Assembly (NCBI GenBank): GCA_030737875.1
Contig: CM060923.1
Coordinates: 176,927,696 to 176,991,695 of the forward strand
DNA: 64,000 nucleotides
Reading direction: 5' to 3'
DNA from: Allium sativum
Lineage: Eukaryota > Streptophyta > Magnoliopsida > Asparagales > Amaryllidaceae
Below, in pieces: positions 10,926 through 24,957 of the stretch (the first letter of the stretch is position 1; the number at the start of each line of letters is the position of its first letter). The notes beneath the pieces were generated by a model. The model saw nothing but the letters and a program-made list of their open reading frames with translations, had not been told where the DNA came from and ran no database searches. A program made the position numbers and the translations under genes.

Positions 10926-11963
10926 ATCTCCCCCACTTAAAATCTTTTCGTTCCCGAAAAGGAACGGTGCTGAAAGTTGTTTTACAAACCAACTCAACTT
11001 TCATTATGGCTTAAGTTCTTCAACTTTTCAGTTTCTAAGAACTTTTCAAAATTTTCAAAAATTTGGCTAACACCCTAAATTTTCGAAAAATTTCGCCATA
11101 ACCTCCCCTGTACGGGAGCACCGAGAAAATCCCGAAATCGCCATACAGGCCTCTCCAATCCAAAAAGAAAAAGAAACAGCCAATCGGCTCATAAAATCAT
11201 CAAAAACCCCAAGAAATACAATAAACATGTTCCTATTTGTCGGGCAAACAATTTTATTGCTCTGCTTAGCTTCCCAACTATGACCTGTTCAATGTATATA
11301 CATGTATATGCATGCAATTTCAAACAATTTTCAATACAGTTTAAAATTTGATACAATTTGGCCTAAATTTACCATACATCTATCTGTTGGTTTAAATGAA
11401 TAATCACATAACACAATCATCAATCAATTAGTTGATTATCATTTCAAACATATATCTTTAAATATGTATATTCAAAAATCATATTTTTGATGCCATATCA
11501 CAACAAATAAGCCCTATATAGTTTTGGTTCTCACACCAGTCAATTGGAATCATACAGACATCCTACTTTGAAACTCGAACACAATTGTTGATGATGGTAT
11601 ACCGATCATCAGAATCATCTCCGGGCGATTAGAGTGTGATTCTATATATATCCTGTTTATTTGAGGCTTCGGATACACGTGGATCAGACGTGTATTCAAA
11701 ATCTCTATATACCCGATTGTCCAAATTCAATATAAAATAAATATTCAGATACATGTAATATGGTTTAAATTTTCAAGACAAAATTCGTTTTCATTTTTAT
11801 TTGTTAAAAACACTTTTCACACTCGTTCAAGGATACTACTGATCCCATCTCTAATGAGTCATTCTCACTGGATATTACTAATCCAATCTCTGATGAATTC
11901 TTTCGTTTGGTTCTAAAGTGTCTTGTCCTCCGAGCTCTGCAAACCAAAGCTCTGATACAAAAC
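10926..11963 (-). mobile_element. Array A internal region 1 (1,038 bp)
   Basis: It is bounded by a PPT (plus-strand ATCTCCCCCACTT at 10926-10938) and a PBS (plus-strand GCTCTGATACA at 11949-11959). In sense it keeps the module TTCCTTTTCGGGAACGAAAA before the PPT and a conserved block GAGGTTATGGCGAAATTTTT. There is no gag, protease, RT or integrase similarity in any frame, and nothing longer than about 75 codons. It is homologous along its length to the internal region of element C. Confidence 0.85.
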
Positions 11964-12481
11964 TGAAACGACCCGAACTTCCCCATGAAGGAAAGTACGG
12001 ATTGAATTGAGAACAAGACGGATAAGAACACAAACAGAAGAAAATTTCATTGCTTATTACAACAATTTCATCAGAATACAAGAATATACAGAGTATGAAT
12101 GAATATTACACATTTACTAAATATCAGATATTACAATACATTACATAGCAGCGGAAAAATAATACAAACATAACTGATAAAGATACTAGGATACAAAGCT
12201 TTCCGAATATCATTCCAGCTGTAAACCAGGATCCTGTGAATATAAATCTGCAAAACCAAAACTACTAGCTGCCCATGTAGAAAGTAAGGGCACTCAGAGT
12301 TTAGGTTAAAACAATAAACTCCAGGTCAGTCATGTGACTAGTGTGGGAACTAAAACAATTATTAATTTTTATTTTAAAGTTAGGTAAATCCAGGGACCAC
12401 GCCGTATAACACGGAACGGGTTTCCTCCCAAGAATACTAGTGCATAAAACAACAACGCAATGCTAAATAAAGAACAATGAA

Positions 12482-12554
12482 GCTATTATAAGACTCAGGT
12501 CCCATCACACAATGCAACGCAAGCCGAAGGATAGAGTTTTTACCTTATAATAGC
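12482..12554 (-). other. Conserved LTR hairpin in A2
   Basis: GCTATTATAAG (12482-12492) and CTTATAATAGC (12544-12554) form a perfect 11-bp inverted pair around a ~51-nt loop with CAATGCAACGCAAGCC. Confidence 0.7.
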
Positions 12555-15500
12555 CAAGAATGTTTGGTATTTAAAATTTCATGTTTTATTATTACTATAA
12601 GTGTATAGTGTCAAAACAATTTCAATCATAAGTAACAATCATAGACGGAATAAGTGCCCCATACCACTATGTCGCCATATATAGATTTACAATTAAAACT
12701 GCAAATGTCACGTATTGGAAGTTGGATTTCCATCTGTGAACCGAGGCAAGGTATCGTCCTCACCGCTTCGAGACAATCTAGCCTACCATGTCTCAGGATC
12801 AGCGCTCAAGTGACGCTTGGATCGTCAGGTCCGGTCCACACAGATTGGATTAAAATGCCTGAACATGGCGTTTCCCTGTCCTATGGGGCGTAAACTGGTA
12901 ATACTCCGGCCAGACCATTATTCCCGAATCGACCGATATAACCGAGGCGCCTCACTATCCATCATCCATATAAGTGAAATGCCAGGGCTAGTAAAACGCT
13001 GACACCACTCCTAGCTAGAAAGAAACGCATGCCCTCTCTGATGTCATCTCCCGTTTCTGGTTCACACTGGTGTGTGAGGCTCGCGAATTAATGCCACACA
13101 AAGCTATGCTATATTAAAGCCATGCTTTGATCATCAACCACAAGACTCTGCTTTTCAACAGAAGCCTTGATCATTTGCATCTCAGCATGCCACACAGGCA
13201 ATTCACGTTATGCAACCAATATCAATCACACAGAATGAAATCCGATGTCAGACAAACATCTATTTATAAGTTTGCTCTGGCTCTGAACGAAACCGGAGGC
13301 ACCTTATTCCTCCACCATATGTCCAATACAGGGGAGAGGTCTTCATATATTCGTCGATCTCCAAGTACGTCTGGACGATCACCACTTATTACCTCGTCTT
13401 GGGTGTATAGCCCAATCAAGACATCAGTAATCTTCCAAAAGATGTGAAGACCTCCGGTCTTCAACCACCTTCTTTATCCTCGACACCTCGTCGAATCAGT
13501 TATTCAGAATGGGATAAACCCGGTCTTTCTGAATAACTCGCGTATATAATAAACAAGTGCTATAAAAACACAACATACGCCTCATTCCAATCCAGAATAT
13601 TCCTTTATTCAAATATTCTTACACTTTGGGAAAGGTTCCCGTTAATTTTATCAAAGATAAATTCTTTAAATTTATTCTTTAATCTTCCTTTGGATTTCTT
13701 TTCAATCAAATTAAAGATGCATTAAAACTCCACTTGGTTTTAATCTTCCCAAAAATCAATATTAACGATTGTTTAACTTGGGAAACCATATCCTGTCTTT
13801 AACTGGGATAATGAACCAATGTCATTTAAAACACGGTTCATGATAAACCCAAAATTACATTCCATTCCATCAGCCTTTAACCGTAAATTAGCAAGTTAAC
13901 AATTCCCTGAGTAATAACCCTGAAGGCCGAAACCAACATCAGATCAATACCCAGGAAACCATTCAACTTAACTAATCTCCAGTTATTTTCTGAATTTATT
14001 AACTCTGTTGGGCGTAAGAACAGTATTATTAAAGATACCATTCACGACAACCCAAAATCTCATTCCATTAACAATGGAATCTTCATGGAAAACAAATCGA
14101 TATACATAATCGATATAAACTTCCATCCAATCGATAATATAAATGAAATAAAGACAAGGTCTTTTAAATTCCATATATATTAACCGTCTTCCTCTACAGA
14201 AGCTTACTTCGATTATTACCAAATCGAACTCCATTCAATTCTAATTTAATATGTTAAATTGGAAAACTTTACTTTGGAAAATCTCCTTTAAATCTTAACA
14301 AAAGATTTATAAATTCCAAATCCCATTTCACTGTGAAACGGGTTAAAGAACGAATGTCGTTAAAAACACAGTTCACGATAAACCCAATTCACATTCCATC
14401 AGTTTCTAACCGTAAATTAGTAAGAGAACAATTCCCTAAGTATTAACCCCGAAGGCCGAAACCAACATCAGATCAATACCCAGGAAACCATTCGACTTAA
14501 CTAATCTCCAGTAAGATTCTAATTTTCTTAACTCCATTGGGTTTAAGAACAGTATTATTAAAGATACTATTCACGATAAATCCAAAATCCAATTTGATAT
14601 TAAATACAAGGCTCTGAATAGAAACTATATCGGCTTATATTCAATATCAAATTCTGAAACTAACAAATATTGTATCAGAATAACAATATATATATCTTCC
14701 AGATTCCTCCACAATATCCGTATAATCACGAAATCCAATACGAAATATTCTGAAGATAATTTCGATTCAAATCCATTCCAATTCATATATTGGAAATTCA
14801 GGTTATTTTCAAAACCATTTCAAATCCAATTTATTTATTTTAAAAATATTGGATTTCTAATTCTAGTTCATAACGAGTTCATTTCGATAAAAATATATTT
14901 TTATCTTTTCAAGTATGGAAATTTTCATCCCAATTCTTTCCAAATCAATTATTATGATTTTACTCCAATTATAGATATTTCTAATAATTTTATCAAGGCC
15001 CATACAGTCGATTTCCATAAACGGCCATCGAACTGTACTTATAGTGACCTTTTCTAAATATGATTTGGACATAATTCCAAATCCAACTGTTAGATTTTAA
15101 ATCTCTATTATTTGCTATAAAGCTCTTTTTGATATGAACCCAACGGTTCCGGTTTTAGGAGAATCGGACGGTCGGATCTCCCGTAATGTCCGTTCTAAGT
15201 CAGTGGTCGAAATTCGCGAACTGCCGCAGCGTGGCGCGTTCTATTCCGGCCATTATATATATAATATATATATTATATAAATATATTATATATATTTCAT
15301 CGATTTCCTTTTAAAAAGTATTTTATAAATCGTTTTAAGTTCGTTTTCAAAACGATTTCAACTTCATATTCAATTTCAAATCAAAATTGAATATTCCATA
15401 TCATTTATATATAAATGATAATATTTTCAAAACATTATATTTTGAAATCAATTCCTTTTCGATATTCATTATAAAAATGAATAAAATCGATATATATATA

Positions 15501-16259
15501 TATCTTTCACGTTCAAATGGCGTCAATCTAATCAACACGGCTTTATATATTTAAATATTTTCGTGTCCATCGCAAATCGGACATCAAAATCAGATTTTGA
15601 TATTTTACTGAATATTATTTGAAAATATTCATTATTTTAAAATATTCGTTGTTTTAAAATATTCATTCTTTCTGAATTGGAATCAGACACAGTCAATTAC
15701 CATATAATGTGACTATATGGATTTCATACACCACATGTACACAACAACAATCAAACACAGTCAACCATCATCCAAAATGCATTTTACACTGCATAAGCAT
15801 TAAATATAAATATTTAACACTTATAACAGCCTGTCAACCAATCGGTTGACATACAACTAAATATTGGGACTAGTGTATGTCCAATATCATCCCAATAACC
15901 GTGTGGGGTTTCAAACAATCAAACACAGGTTTTATTTGTGCTGTTGAGCGATGTGTAAAATTTATCATCCCAATTCATATCAGTCAAATGTGTGTACATA
16001 AACAAATCGTCTGATTTGTTTATGAATATTTATTTTATTCATATACACGTTAAAAATTATATTTTTAACGATAAAATATTTTTAACTATAAAATATTTTA
16101 TTCCATTCCATATCACACAATCAATTTTCACAACACAGTCAAACAAACAAACAAGTCGTCCATTGTCGGTGGACGACGAGTATCGGGTGCTGCTAAGCAC
16201 CGTCTGCATCCTAGTATATATTTTAACTAGAAAATAAAATAAAAGTGAGAAGTTCTCAC

Positions 16260-16345
16260 CTTTGGGTTCCACTTCGTCGTTCTCTCCTTCTGAACGGTAT
16301 GGATTCCGTTTTGATATCCGTCGATACCATCGCTATCTTTTTCCG
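16260..16345 (-). other. Exon-like block in LTR A2 with flanking splice-site matches
   Basis: In sense, TTTTTACTATGAACAG is followed by 86 nt ending in CCCAAAG|GTGAGAAC. Upstream in sense, a donor match AAAT|GTGAGTG lies at 16961-16966, giving an intron candidate of about 621 nt that contains the hairpin array. Splicing has not been shown; the call rests on the site matches and on their recurrence in A1, A3 and C. Confidence 0.45.
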
Positions 16346-16369
16346 CTGTTCATAGTAAAAATCCCATTT

Positions 16370-16860
16370 TTAACATGATGTTTATTTTAAAAATCACATT
16401 TTTATACCGGTACTAAATAGATAAAAATCGTATCTTTCTATCGCTAATGAATATATAAAAATCACGTTTTTACATTACCATTCAAACGATAAAAAACATA
16501 CTTTTACTGCTACATATATGATAAAAACCACATTTTTATGTCATCACTTCTTATATTAAAATCAAATTTTTATATCGCTATTTCGATTATAAAAATCATA
16601 TCTTTTCTTTACTACATATATGAAAATCGAATCTTTATGTTATGAAAAATCATATTTTTCTCGCCACTTCATATATAAAAATCTTATTTTTATCCCATCG
16701 CTACATATATAAAGATCGAATTTTTATTATCTATCTAATATAAAAATCATATTTTTATTATTACTATAATATAAAAATCATATTTTTATTATTCCTATAA
16801 TATAAAAATCATATTTTTATTATAACTCTAACTTCATTATAAAAGTCAAATCTCTATAAT
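16370..16860. repeat. Hairpin array in LTR A2
   Basis: Same composition as the A1 array, with extra copies of the ATAAAAATCATATTTTTATT unit near 16735-16825, so copy number differs between sister LTRs. Confidence 0.7.
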
Positions 16861-17333
16861 GCTTTCATGAGAATAAAAATCTCATTTTTTCTATGCTAAA
16901 AATCATTGCTTATATTCTAATTTAACTATAAGGATAATAATAATTAAATAAGTTAAAAGCACTCACATTTTATCGAAAAAAAATCCAATCTTGGTTGTTG
17001 ATTTGGGCTTAGGGTTCACGGCGGAGCTTCCAATCAGAAAGGGAGGGGCGTTGGGGGTTTGAGGTGGTAGTGGATGGCGCAGGGGGCGGCGGTAGGCGGT
17101 GATGGGCCGTCAGCGGCAGTTTTGGGCACGGGGTCCCCCAATTGATTTGGGGGGATCGAAGAAGGAAGGGGGGGGGTCTGAGGAGAGGCGGAGTGACAAG
17201 AGGGGGGCGCCCTTTGACGCCGGCGGCGGCACGCGAGGGGGGGCAGCTCCTTCCAATCGCGATTAGGTTTTTTTTCTTATCTCGTTCGAACTGAACGACG
17301 GGGAGGGTGGGCTGAGAGGAAATAGGGGTGGGG

Positions 17334-17343
17334 TATTTTATAA
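17334..17343 (-). promoter_or_regulatory. TATA box of LTR A2
   Basis: In sense it reads TTATAAAATACCCC, about 893 bp from the LTR start, followed by the C/T-rich leader. Confidence 0.55.
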
Positions 17344-18236
17344 TTAATTAATTAATTTAATTATCCAAAAAGTTGCTTTTTAATTTTACCTCCAAATCGA
17401 ACCCAACGATTAACGCCCCTAGCTAATTACCCCCATTCCGAACACAATGGGATATGTATCGCAAGCCAATTCATATGTTTCGATCAGTTTCTGTCAAAAT
17501 CAAAATATAAATCTATATATTGATTTTGTACGCACATTTCAATTTACTGGGGTCCTATACGGACCCCAAAAATTCCAGAAAAATTATTTTTATCTTTATA
17601 TTGACGATACAGTCCTAACAAAACTAATTTCGTCAAATTTGGAGACCTTTTGAAAAATGGCCATTTTCTGGTCGATCCAAATTGACTAAAACTGACAAAA
17701 CACATTTTCCTTTGCCACGCTCACATATTAATCCCAAAAATTATGAATTTTGGAATCTAGCAATAACTTAACATCCCGGATCCAGCAAAAGTGGTTTCGT
17801 CGAAAACGGAGGTCGTTTGCAAAATTTCCATTTTTAAGGGCTATATTTTCCATAGTGACTATTCTAAATTTTCAACTGGGTATAACTTTTTATTCCTGCT
17901 ATGAAATTTCAATTTTTTTGATTCGTTTGAAAGATATTCTCAATTACATTCCAATATTTTTGGTTTCGCTAAAATCTGGTTTATTTTGAATCCTGTACAT
18001 TCATTTCAAATTTGAAATCGAATTTTCAAACTGCCGCGCCATTTTCAATTCCTTACATAATTAAAAATAATTATTTATATTCTAACATCGATTCAAATAA
18101 ATATATACATTCTAATTCTATTCAAAATAAATTTCTCGTCGTTATTATTTAAAATAAATCATTTTAAATATTCAAAATTCATTAAAATTGCCAAAATAAA
18201 TTTTTTAAATTGGTTTGAATTTTCCGGATTATTCCA

Positions 18237-19294
18237 ATCTCCCCCACTAAAAATCTTTTCGTCCCGGAAAAGGAACGGAGATGAAAATTCTTTTACAAAC
18301 CAACTCAACTTTCATTATTTTCATTATGGCTTAAGTTCTTCACCTTTTCAGTTTCTAAGAACTTCTAAAAAATTTCAAAAATTTGGCTAACACCCTAAAT
18401 TTTTGAAAAATTTCGCCATAACCTCCCCTGTACAGGAGCACCAGGGAAACCCCGAAATAGCCATACAGGCCTTTCAAATCCAAAATGAAAAAGAAACAGC
18501 CAAGCGGCTAGCCAATCGGCTCATAAAATCATCAATAACCCAAAGAAATACAATAAACATGTACCTATTTGTCGAGCATACAATTTTATTCCTCTGCTTA
18601 GCTTCCCTGCTTTGACCTGTTCAATGTATATACATGTATATGCATGCAATTTCAAACAATTTTCAATACAGTTTAAAATTTGATACAATTTGGCCCAAAT
18701 TTACCATACATTTATCTGTTGGTTTAAAGGAATAATCACATAACACAATCATCAATCAATTAGTTGATTATCATTTCAAACATATATCTTTAATATATAT
18801 ATTCAAAAATCATATTTTTGATGCCATATTACAACAAATAAGCCCTATCTAGTTTTGGTTCTCACACCAGTCAATTGGAATCATACAGACATCCTACTTT
18901 CGAAACTCGAACACCATTGCTGATGATGGTATATCGATCATCGGAATCATCTCCAGGAGACTAGAGTGTGATTCTATATCTATCCTGTATATTTGAGGCT
19001 TCGGATACACGTGGATCAGACGCATATTCAAAATCTCAATATACCCGATTATCCAAATTCAATATAAAATAAATATTCAAATACGTATAATATGGTTTAA
19101 ATTTTCAAATCAAAATTCGTTTTCATTTTTATTTGTTAAAAACACTTTTCAAACTCGTTCTAGGATACTACTGGTCCCATCTCTAACGAGTCATTCTCAT
19201 TAGATATTACTAATAAATCTCTGATGAATTTTTCCGTTTTGCTCTAAAGTGTCTTGTCCTTCGATCTCTGTAAACCAAAGCTCTGATACAAAAC
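18237..19294 (-). mobile_element. Array A internal region 2 (1,058 bp)
   Basis: The PPT is at 18237-18249 and the PBS (plus-strand GCTCTGATACA) at 19280-19290. It is homologous to internal region 1 and to the internal region of C. It is non-coding; short ORFs such as 18403-18615 are not shared by the sister copy. Both array copies have TTGTATCAGAGC in sense where C has TGGTATCAGAGC. Confidence 0.85.
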
Positions 19295-22200
19295 TGAAAC
19301 GACCCGAACTTCCCTATGAAGGAAAGCACGGATTGAATTGAGAACATGGTGGATCAGAACACAAACAGAAGAACATTTCATTTCTTATTACAACAATTTC
19401 ATCAGAATACAAGAATATAAAGAGTATGAATAAATATTACACGTTTACTAAACATCAGAGGTTACAATACATTACATAGCAGCGGAAAAATAATACAGAC
19501 ATAACTGAAAAAGATACAATGATACAAAGCTTTACGAATATCATTCCAGCTGTAAACCTGGATCATGTGAATATAAATCTGCAAAACCAAAACTACTAGC
19601 TGCCCATGCGGAGAATAGGGGCACCAAGAGCTTAGGTTAAAACAATAAACACCAGGTCAGTCATGTGACCGGTGTGAGAACTAAAACAATTATTAATCTT
19701 TATTTTAAAGTTCGGTAAATCCAGGAACCACACCGTATAACATGGAACGGGTTTCCTCCCAAGAATACCAGTGCATAAAACAACAGCGCAATGCTAAATA
19801 AAGAACAATGAAGCTATTATAAGACTCAGGCCCCATCACACAATGCAACGCAAGCCAGAGGATAAAGTTTTTACCTTATAATAGCCAAGAATGCTTGGTA
19901 CGTAAAATTTCTTGTTTTATTATTACTATAAGTGTATAGTGTCAAAAAAAATTCAATCATAAGTATCAATCATAGACGGCATAAATGCCCTATACCACTA
20001 TGTCGCCATATATAGGTTTACAATTAAAACTGCAAATGTCACGTATTGGAAGTTGAATTTCCATCTGTGAACCGAGGAAATGGATCATCCTCACCGCTTC
20101 GAGACAATCTAGCCTACCATATCTCAGGATCAGAGCTCGAGTGACCCTTGGATCGTCAGGTACGGTCCACACGGAGTGGATTAAAATGCCTGAACATGGC
20201 GTTTCCCCCCCTCTATGGGGCTTAAACTGGTCATACTCCGGCCAGACCATCGTTCCCGGATCGACCGATATAACCGAGGCGCCTCGCTATCCATCATCCA
20301 CATAAGTAAAATGCCAGGGCTAGTAAAACGTTGACACCACTCCTAGCTAGAAAGAAACGCATGCCCTCCCAGATGTACTCTCCCATTTCGGGTTCACACC
20401 GGGGTGTGAGGCTCGCGAATTAACGCCACACAAAGCTACGCTATATTAAAGCCGTGCTTTGATCATCAACCACAAGACTCTGCTTTTCAACAGAAGCCTT
20501 GATCATTTGCATCTCAGCATGCCACACATGCAATTCACGCTATGCAACCGATATCAATAACACAGAATGAAATCCGATGTCAGACACACATCCACTTACA
20601 AGTTCGTTCTGGGTCTGAACTAAACCGAAGGCACCTTATTCCTCCCCCATATGTCCAATACAGCGGAGAGGTCCTCGCAAATCCATCGTTCTCCAAGTAC
20701 GTCTGGACGATCACCACTTATTACCTCGTCTTGGGTGTACAGCCCAATCAAGACGTCAGTAATCATCCAAACGATGTGAAGACCTCCGGTCTTCAACCAC
20801 CGTCTTTATCCTCAACACATCGTCGAATCAGTTATTCAGAATGGGATAAACCCGGTCTTTCTGAATAACTCGCGTATATAATAAACAAGTGCTATAAAAA
20901 CACAACATACGCCTCATTCCAATCCAGAATATTCCTTTATTCAAATGTTCTCATACTTTGGGAAAGGTTCCCATTAATTTTATCAAAGATAAATTCTTTA
21001 AATTTATTCTTTAATCTTCATTTGGATTTCATTTCAATCTAATTAAAGATGCATTAAAACTCCACTTGGTTTTAATCTTCCCAAAAATCAATATTAACGA
21101 TTGTTTAACTTGGGAAACCAGATCCTGTCTTTAACTGGGTTGAAGAACCAATGTCATTTAAAACACGATTCACGATAAACCCAAAATCGCTTCTCATTCC
21201 ATCAGCCTTTAACCTTAAATTAGAAAGTGAACAATTCCCTAAGTAATAACCCCGAAGGCCGAAACCAACATCAGATCAATACCCAGGAAGCCATTCAGCT
21301 TAACTAATGTCCAGTTAGTTTATGATTTTCTTAACTCTGTTGGGCCTAAGAACAGTATTATTAAAGATACCATTCACGACAACCCAAAATCTCATTCCAT
21401 TAACAATGGAATCATCATGGAAAACAAATCGATATATATATAATCGATATAAACTTCCATATCCAACCGATAATATAAATGAAATAACGACAAGGTCTTT
21501 TAAATTCCATATATATTAATCGTCTTCCTCTACAGAAGCTTACTTCGATTATTACCAAATCGAACTCCATTCAATTCCAATTTAATATGTTAAATTGGAA
21601 AACTTTACTTTGGAAAATCTCCCTTAAATCATAACAAAAGATTTATAAATTCCAAATCCCATTTCACTGTAAATCGGGTTAAAGAACGAATGTCGTTAAA
21701 AACACAGTTCACGATAAACCCAATTCACATTCCATCAGTCTCTAACCGTAAATTAGTAAGAGACCAATTCCCAAAGTATTAATCCCGAAGGCCGAAACCA
21801 ACATCAGATCAATACCTAGGAAACCATTCGACTTAACTAATCTCCAGTCAGATTCTAATTTTCTTAACTCCATTGGGTTTAAGAACAATATTATTAAAGA
21901 TACTATTCACGACAAACCCAAAATCCAATTTGATATTAAATACAAGGCTCTGAATAGAAAATATATCGGCTTATATTCAATATCAAATTCTGAAACTAAC
22001 AAATATTGTATTGGAATAACAATATATATATCTTCTAAATTCCTCCACAATATCCGTATAATCACGAAATCCAATATCGAAATATTCTGATGATAATTTC
22101 GATTCAAATCCATTCCAATTCATATATTGGAAATTCCTGTTATTTTCAAAACCATTTCAAATCCAATTTATTTATTTTAAAAATATTGGATTTCTAATTC

Positions 22201-23271
22201 TAGTTCATAAATAGTTCATTTCGATAAAATTATATTTTTATCTTTTCAAATATGGAAATTTTCATCCCAATTCTTTTCAAATCATTTATTATGATTTTAC
22301 ACCAATTATAGATATTTTTAATAATTTTATCAAGGCCCGTACAGTCGATTTCCATAAATGGCCATCGAACTGCACCTACAACGACCTTTTCCAAATTTGA
22401 TTTGGACATAATTCCAAATCCAATCGTTAGATTTTAAATCTCTATAGAAATATCTTTTCGATACGAACCCAACGGTTCCGGTTTTAGGAGAATCCGACGG
22501 TCGGATCTCCCGTAATGTCCGTTCGAAGTCAATGGTCGAAATTCGCGAACTGCCGCAGCGTGGCGCGTTCTATTCAGGCCAATATATATATAAATATATT
22601 TATATATTGTCGATTTCCTTTTAAAATTTATTTTATAAATCGTTTTAAATTCGTTTTCAAAACGATTTCAACTTCATATTCAATTTCAAATCAAAATTGA
22701 ATATTCCATATCATCGATATATAAATGATAATATTTTCAAAACATTATATTTTGAAATCAATTCCTTTTTTATATTCATTATAAAAATGAATAAAATCTA
22801 TATAAATATCATTCACGTTCAAATGGCGTCAATCTAATCAACACGGCTTTATATATTTAAATATTTTCGTGTCCATCCCAAATCGGACATCAAAATCATA
22901 TTTTGATCTTTTACTGAATATTATTTGAAAATATTCATTATTTTAAAATATTCGTTATTTTAAAATATTCATTCTTTCTGAACTTGAATCAGACACAGTC
23001 AATTACCATATAATGTGATTACATGGATTTCATACACCGCATGTACACAACAACAATCAAACACAGTCAACCATCATCCAAAGTGCACTCTACACTACAA
23101 AAGCATCAAATATAAATATTTAATGCTTATAACAGTCTGTAAACCAATTATTTGACATACAACTAAATATTGGGACTAGTGTATGTCCAATATCATCCCA
23201 ATACCCGTGTGGGGTTTCAAACAATCAAACACAGGTTTTATTTGTGCTATTGGGCGATGTGTAAAATTTAT
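19295..23271 (-). mobile_element. LTR A3, left part
   Basis: Third LTR of the array, interrupted at 23271 by the chromovirus. It contains the perfect hairpin GCTATTATAAG/CTTATAATAGC (19813-19885), the GAAGACC hairpin near 20777 and the ~46-bp hairpin repeats (about 21130-21920). Confidence 0.85.
23267..23271. repeat. Target-site duplication of the chromovirus (left)
   Basis: TTTAT is repeated at 34226-34230. The unoccupied sites in A1 (near 8675) and A2 read AAAATTTATCATCCCAAT with a single TTTAT. Confidence 0.92.
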
Positions 23272-23690
23272 TGTAACACCCCGTAATTTGAACATAAAAA
23301 TTCACAAATTAAAGTATACTTAATTAAGTGAAATGGGTTGCGCAGAGAAATATATATATATATATTGATATATATATAATTGAAAAATAAATTAATAAAT
23401 ATGCAAAAATGTTCAAAACAGTGAATTGGGAGAGGGGAATAACCGAACCGGCCGATTTTTGAGGTCGACCCGAGCTCGCTGGGTCGACTAGGGGTTAATC
23501 CAGGGTGTTTGGCTGTCAACCCGTGGGCCGATTCGCTAAATGCAGATTTTGCATTTGAATGGTTCTCATGGTTCAGCTTTAATCTAAAGGTCTTAGATGG
23601 TTCCTACACTTGACTTCTTCCCCAAGACATGCTTTGATGGCTTGGATTGAATCTAGGGTTAATCCTATGGCTAATACTATCCTAATCCTC

Positions 23691-23700
23691 TATAAAAAGA
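23691..23700 (+). promoter_or_regulatory. TATA box of the chromovirus 5' LTR
   Basis: TATAAAAAGA is followed by CCCCTAAACC, about 420 bp into the LTR. The 3' LTR copy is at 31721-31730. It is the best TATA match in the LTR. Confidence 0.55.
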
Positions 23701-24069
23701 CCCCTAAACCTAGCCTAAATCACCATTATTCAATCCTACAACTAAACTATGTCAAATTTGTTCCTCTCATGGCCTCCACTCTCATGCTAAAATTCCTAAG
23801 CCTATTTCTATGAGAGATTGTGAGTTCATACAAGTGCTTTCAAACTTGTATGAGTGTTCTTAGTTTGCATTCAAGTCAAGTTGCAACATTTCTATTTCAA
23901 AGCAAGGATTTTTATTGATTTGGCGCAAGGGTTTTTCAATTGGGGCTTTCATAATTTGGTGCTTGCATAAGGGCTTCGTCTCAATATTTATAATAAATAT
24001 TCATTTGTGTCTTCATAGCATAGTAAGCCCTTTTCTACTTTCTTTCTTTGAACTCTAAAGTTAAATGAA

Positions 24070-24320
24070 TGATGCAAGTTTGTGGTTGATCATTATGATA
24101 TGCAAGTTTGGTTGAACATTATATGCAAGTTTGGTTGATCATTATGATATGCAAGTTTGGTTGAACATTATATGCAAGTTTGGTTGATCATTATAGTTGA
24201 TCATTATATGCAAGTTTGGATGATCATTATGCAAGTTGGTTTAACCATTATGTATGACACATGTTGCTATGTTATGCAAGTTTGGGTTGATCATGTTATC
24301 ATGTTATGCAAGTTAAACTT
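24070..24320 (+). repeat. Degenerate tandem repeat in the chromovirus LTR
   Basis: About eight copies of a 23-27-bp word, ATGCAAGTTTGGTTGATCAT with variants. The same block is at 32099-32349 in the 3' LTR with the same copy number. Confidence 0.75.
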
Positions 24321-24796
24321 GAAGTTGTGAGCATAAAGCTCTAAGCTTTATATTAAAGGTTGCATTTTGGCAACATGAAAGTTATCATACCCCTTATGAT
24401 AACTTGCATGTGACGCTAAATGCGAACTTCTAGCAACTTCTACATGTCATTTATCACCATATATCACTCATATGCTAAGTTTGGTTTTATGCATGCTTTT
24501 GAAGCCTAATGATGCAATATGCAAGTATATGAACATATGTACATCTCATATGCCACCATGATAAACTTGTGGCTTCAACACCTTTTTGTCATGATTATGC
24601 CAAGTTCCCTATTTTACCCTTTATGCGTTGTTACGATTATGTAAACGATGGGATTACGTTGGGGTTGGGCAACATTATGACAAAAACATGGTTTTTATAA
24701 CATAACGTGATACGTTAACTTGTAATTATGTTTTGGAAACATAATGGACATGACACTTAGAAAAAAATGAGTGTGGCCAACTCGAGGTTGGGTTGA

Positions 24797-24957
24797 GTTT
24801 GTAGCATAAATCTACCCGGACCCGCCCGGCTTAACTAGTGGCTACAAACAATAGGACCCGATGTGAGAAGTTGGTCATATTGTGCTCGAACCTGAGGTTA
24901 GACCAAGTTGTGGTGTAAAGCTACCCGGACCCGCCTGGCTTAACTAGTAACCACAAC
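24797..24957 (+). repeat. Paired-hairpin module in the chromovirus LTR
   Basis: Unit 1 pairs GTTTGTAGC (24797-24805) with GCTACAAAC (24841-24849). Unit 2 pairs GTTGTGGT (24907-24914) with ACCACAAC (24950-24957). Both loops read CTACCCGGACCCGCC, then GGCTTAACTAGT. Boxes GAGGTTRG before and ATGTGAGARGTT after each unit match the element H module (187-364). The 3' LTR copy is at 32827-32987. Confidence 0.75.

Larger units (their letters stand above)
11964..18236 (-). mobile_element. LTR A2 (6,273 bp)
   Basis: This is the middle LTR of the array, with the same arrangement as A1. Its sense start has decayed from TGTAATAACCC to TGGAATAATCC at 18236. The TATA box is at 17334-17343, the leader exon-like part ends at a clear donor (sense AAAT|GTGAGTG, ACTCAC at 16961-16966), and the next exon-like block is 16260-16345. 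The GCTATTATAAG hairpin at 12482-12554 is a perfect 11-bp pair. No supported protein. Confidence 0.88.

Noticed and set aside
4707..19294. Tandem 7.3-kb satellite DNA
   Set aside because: The repeat unit resolves into LTR plus core with PBS and PPT at exact boundaries and a flanking target duplication, so it is a retrotransposon array.
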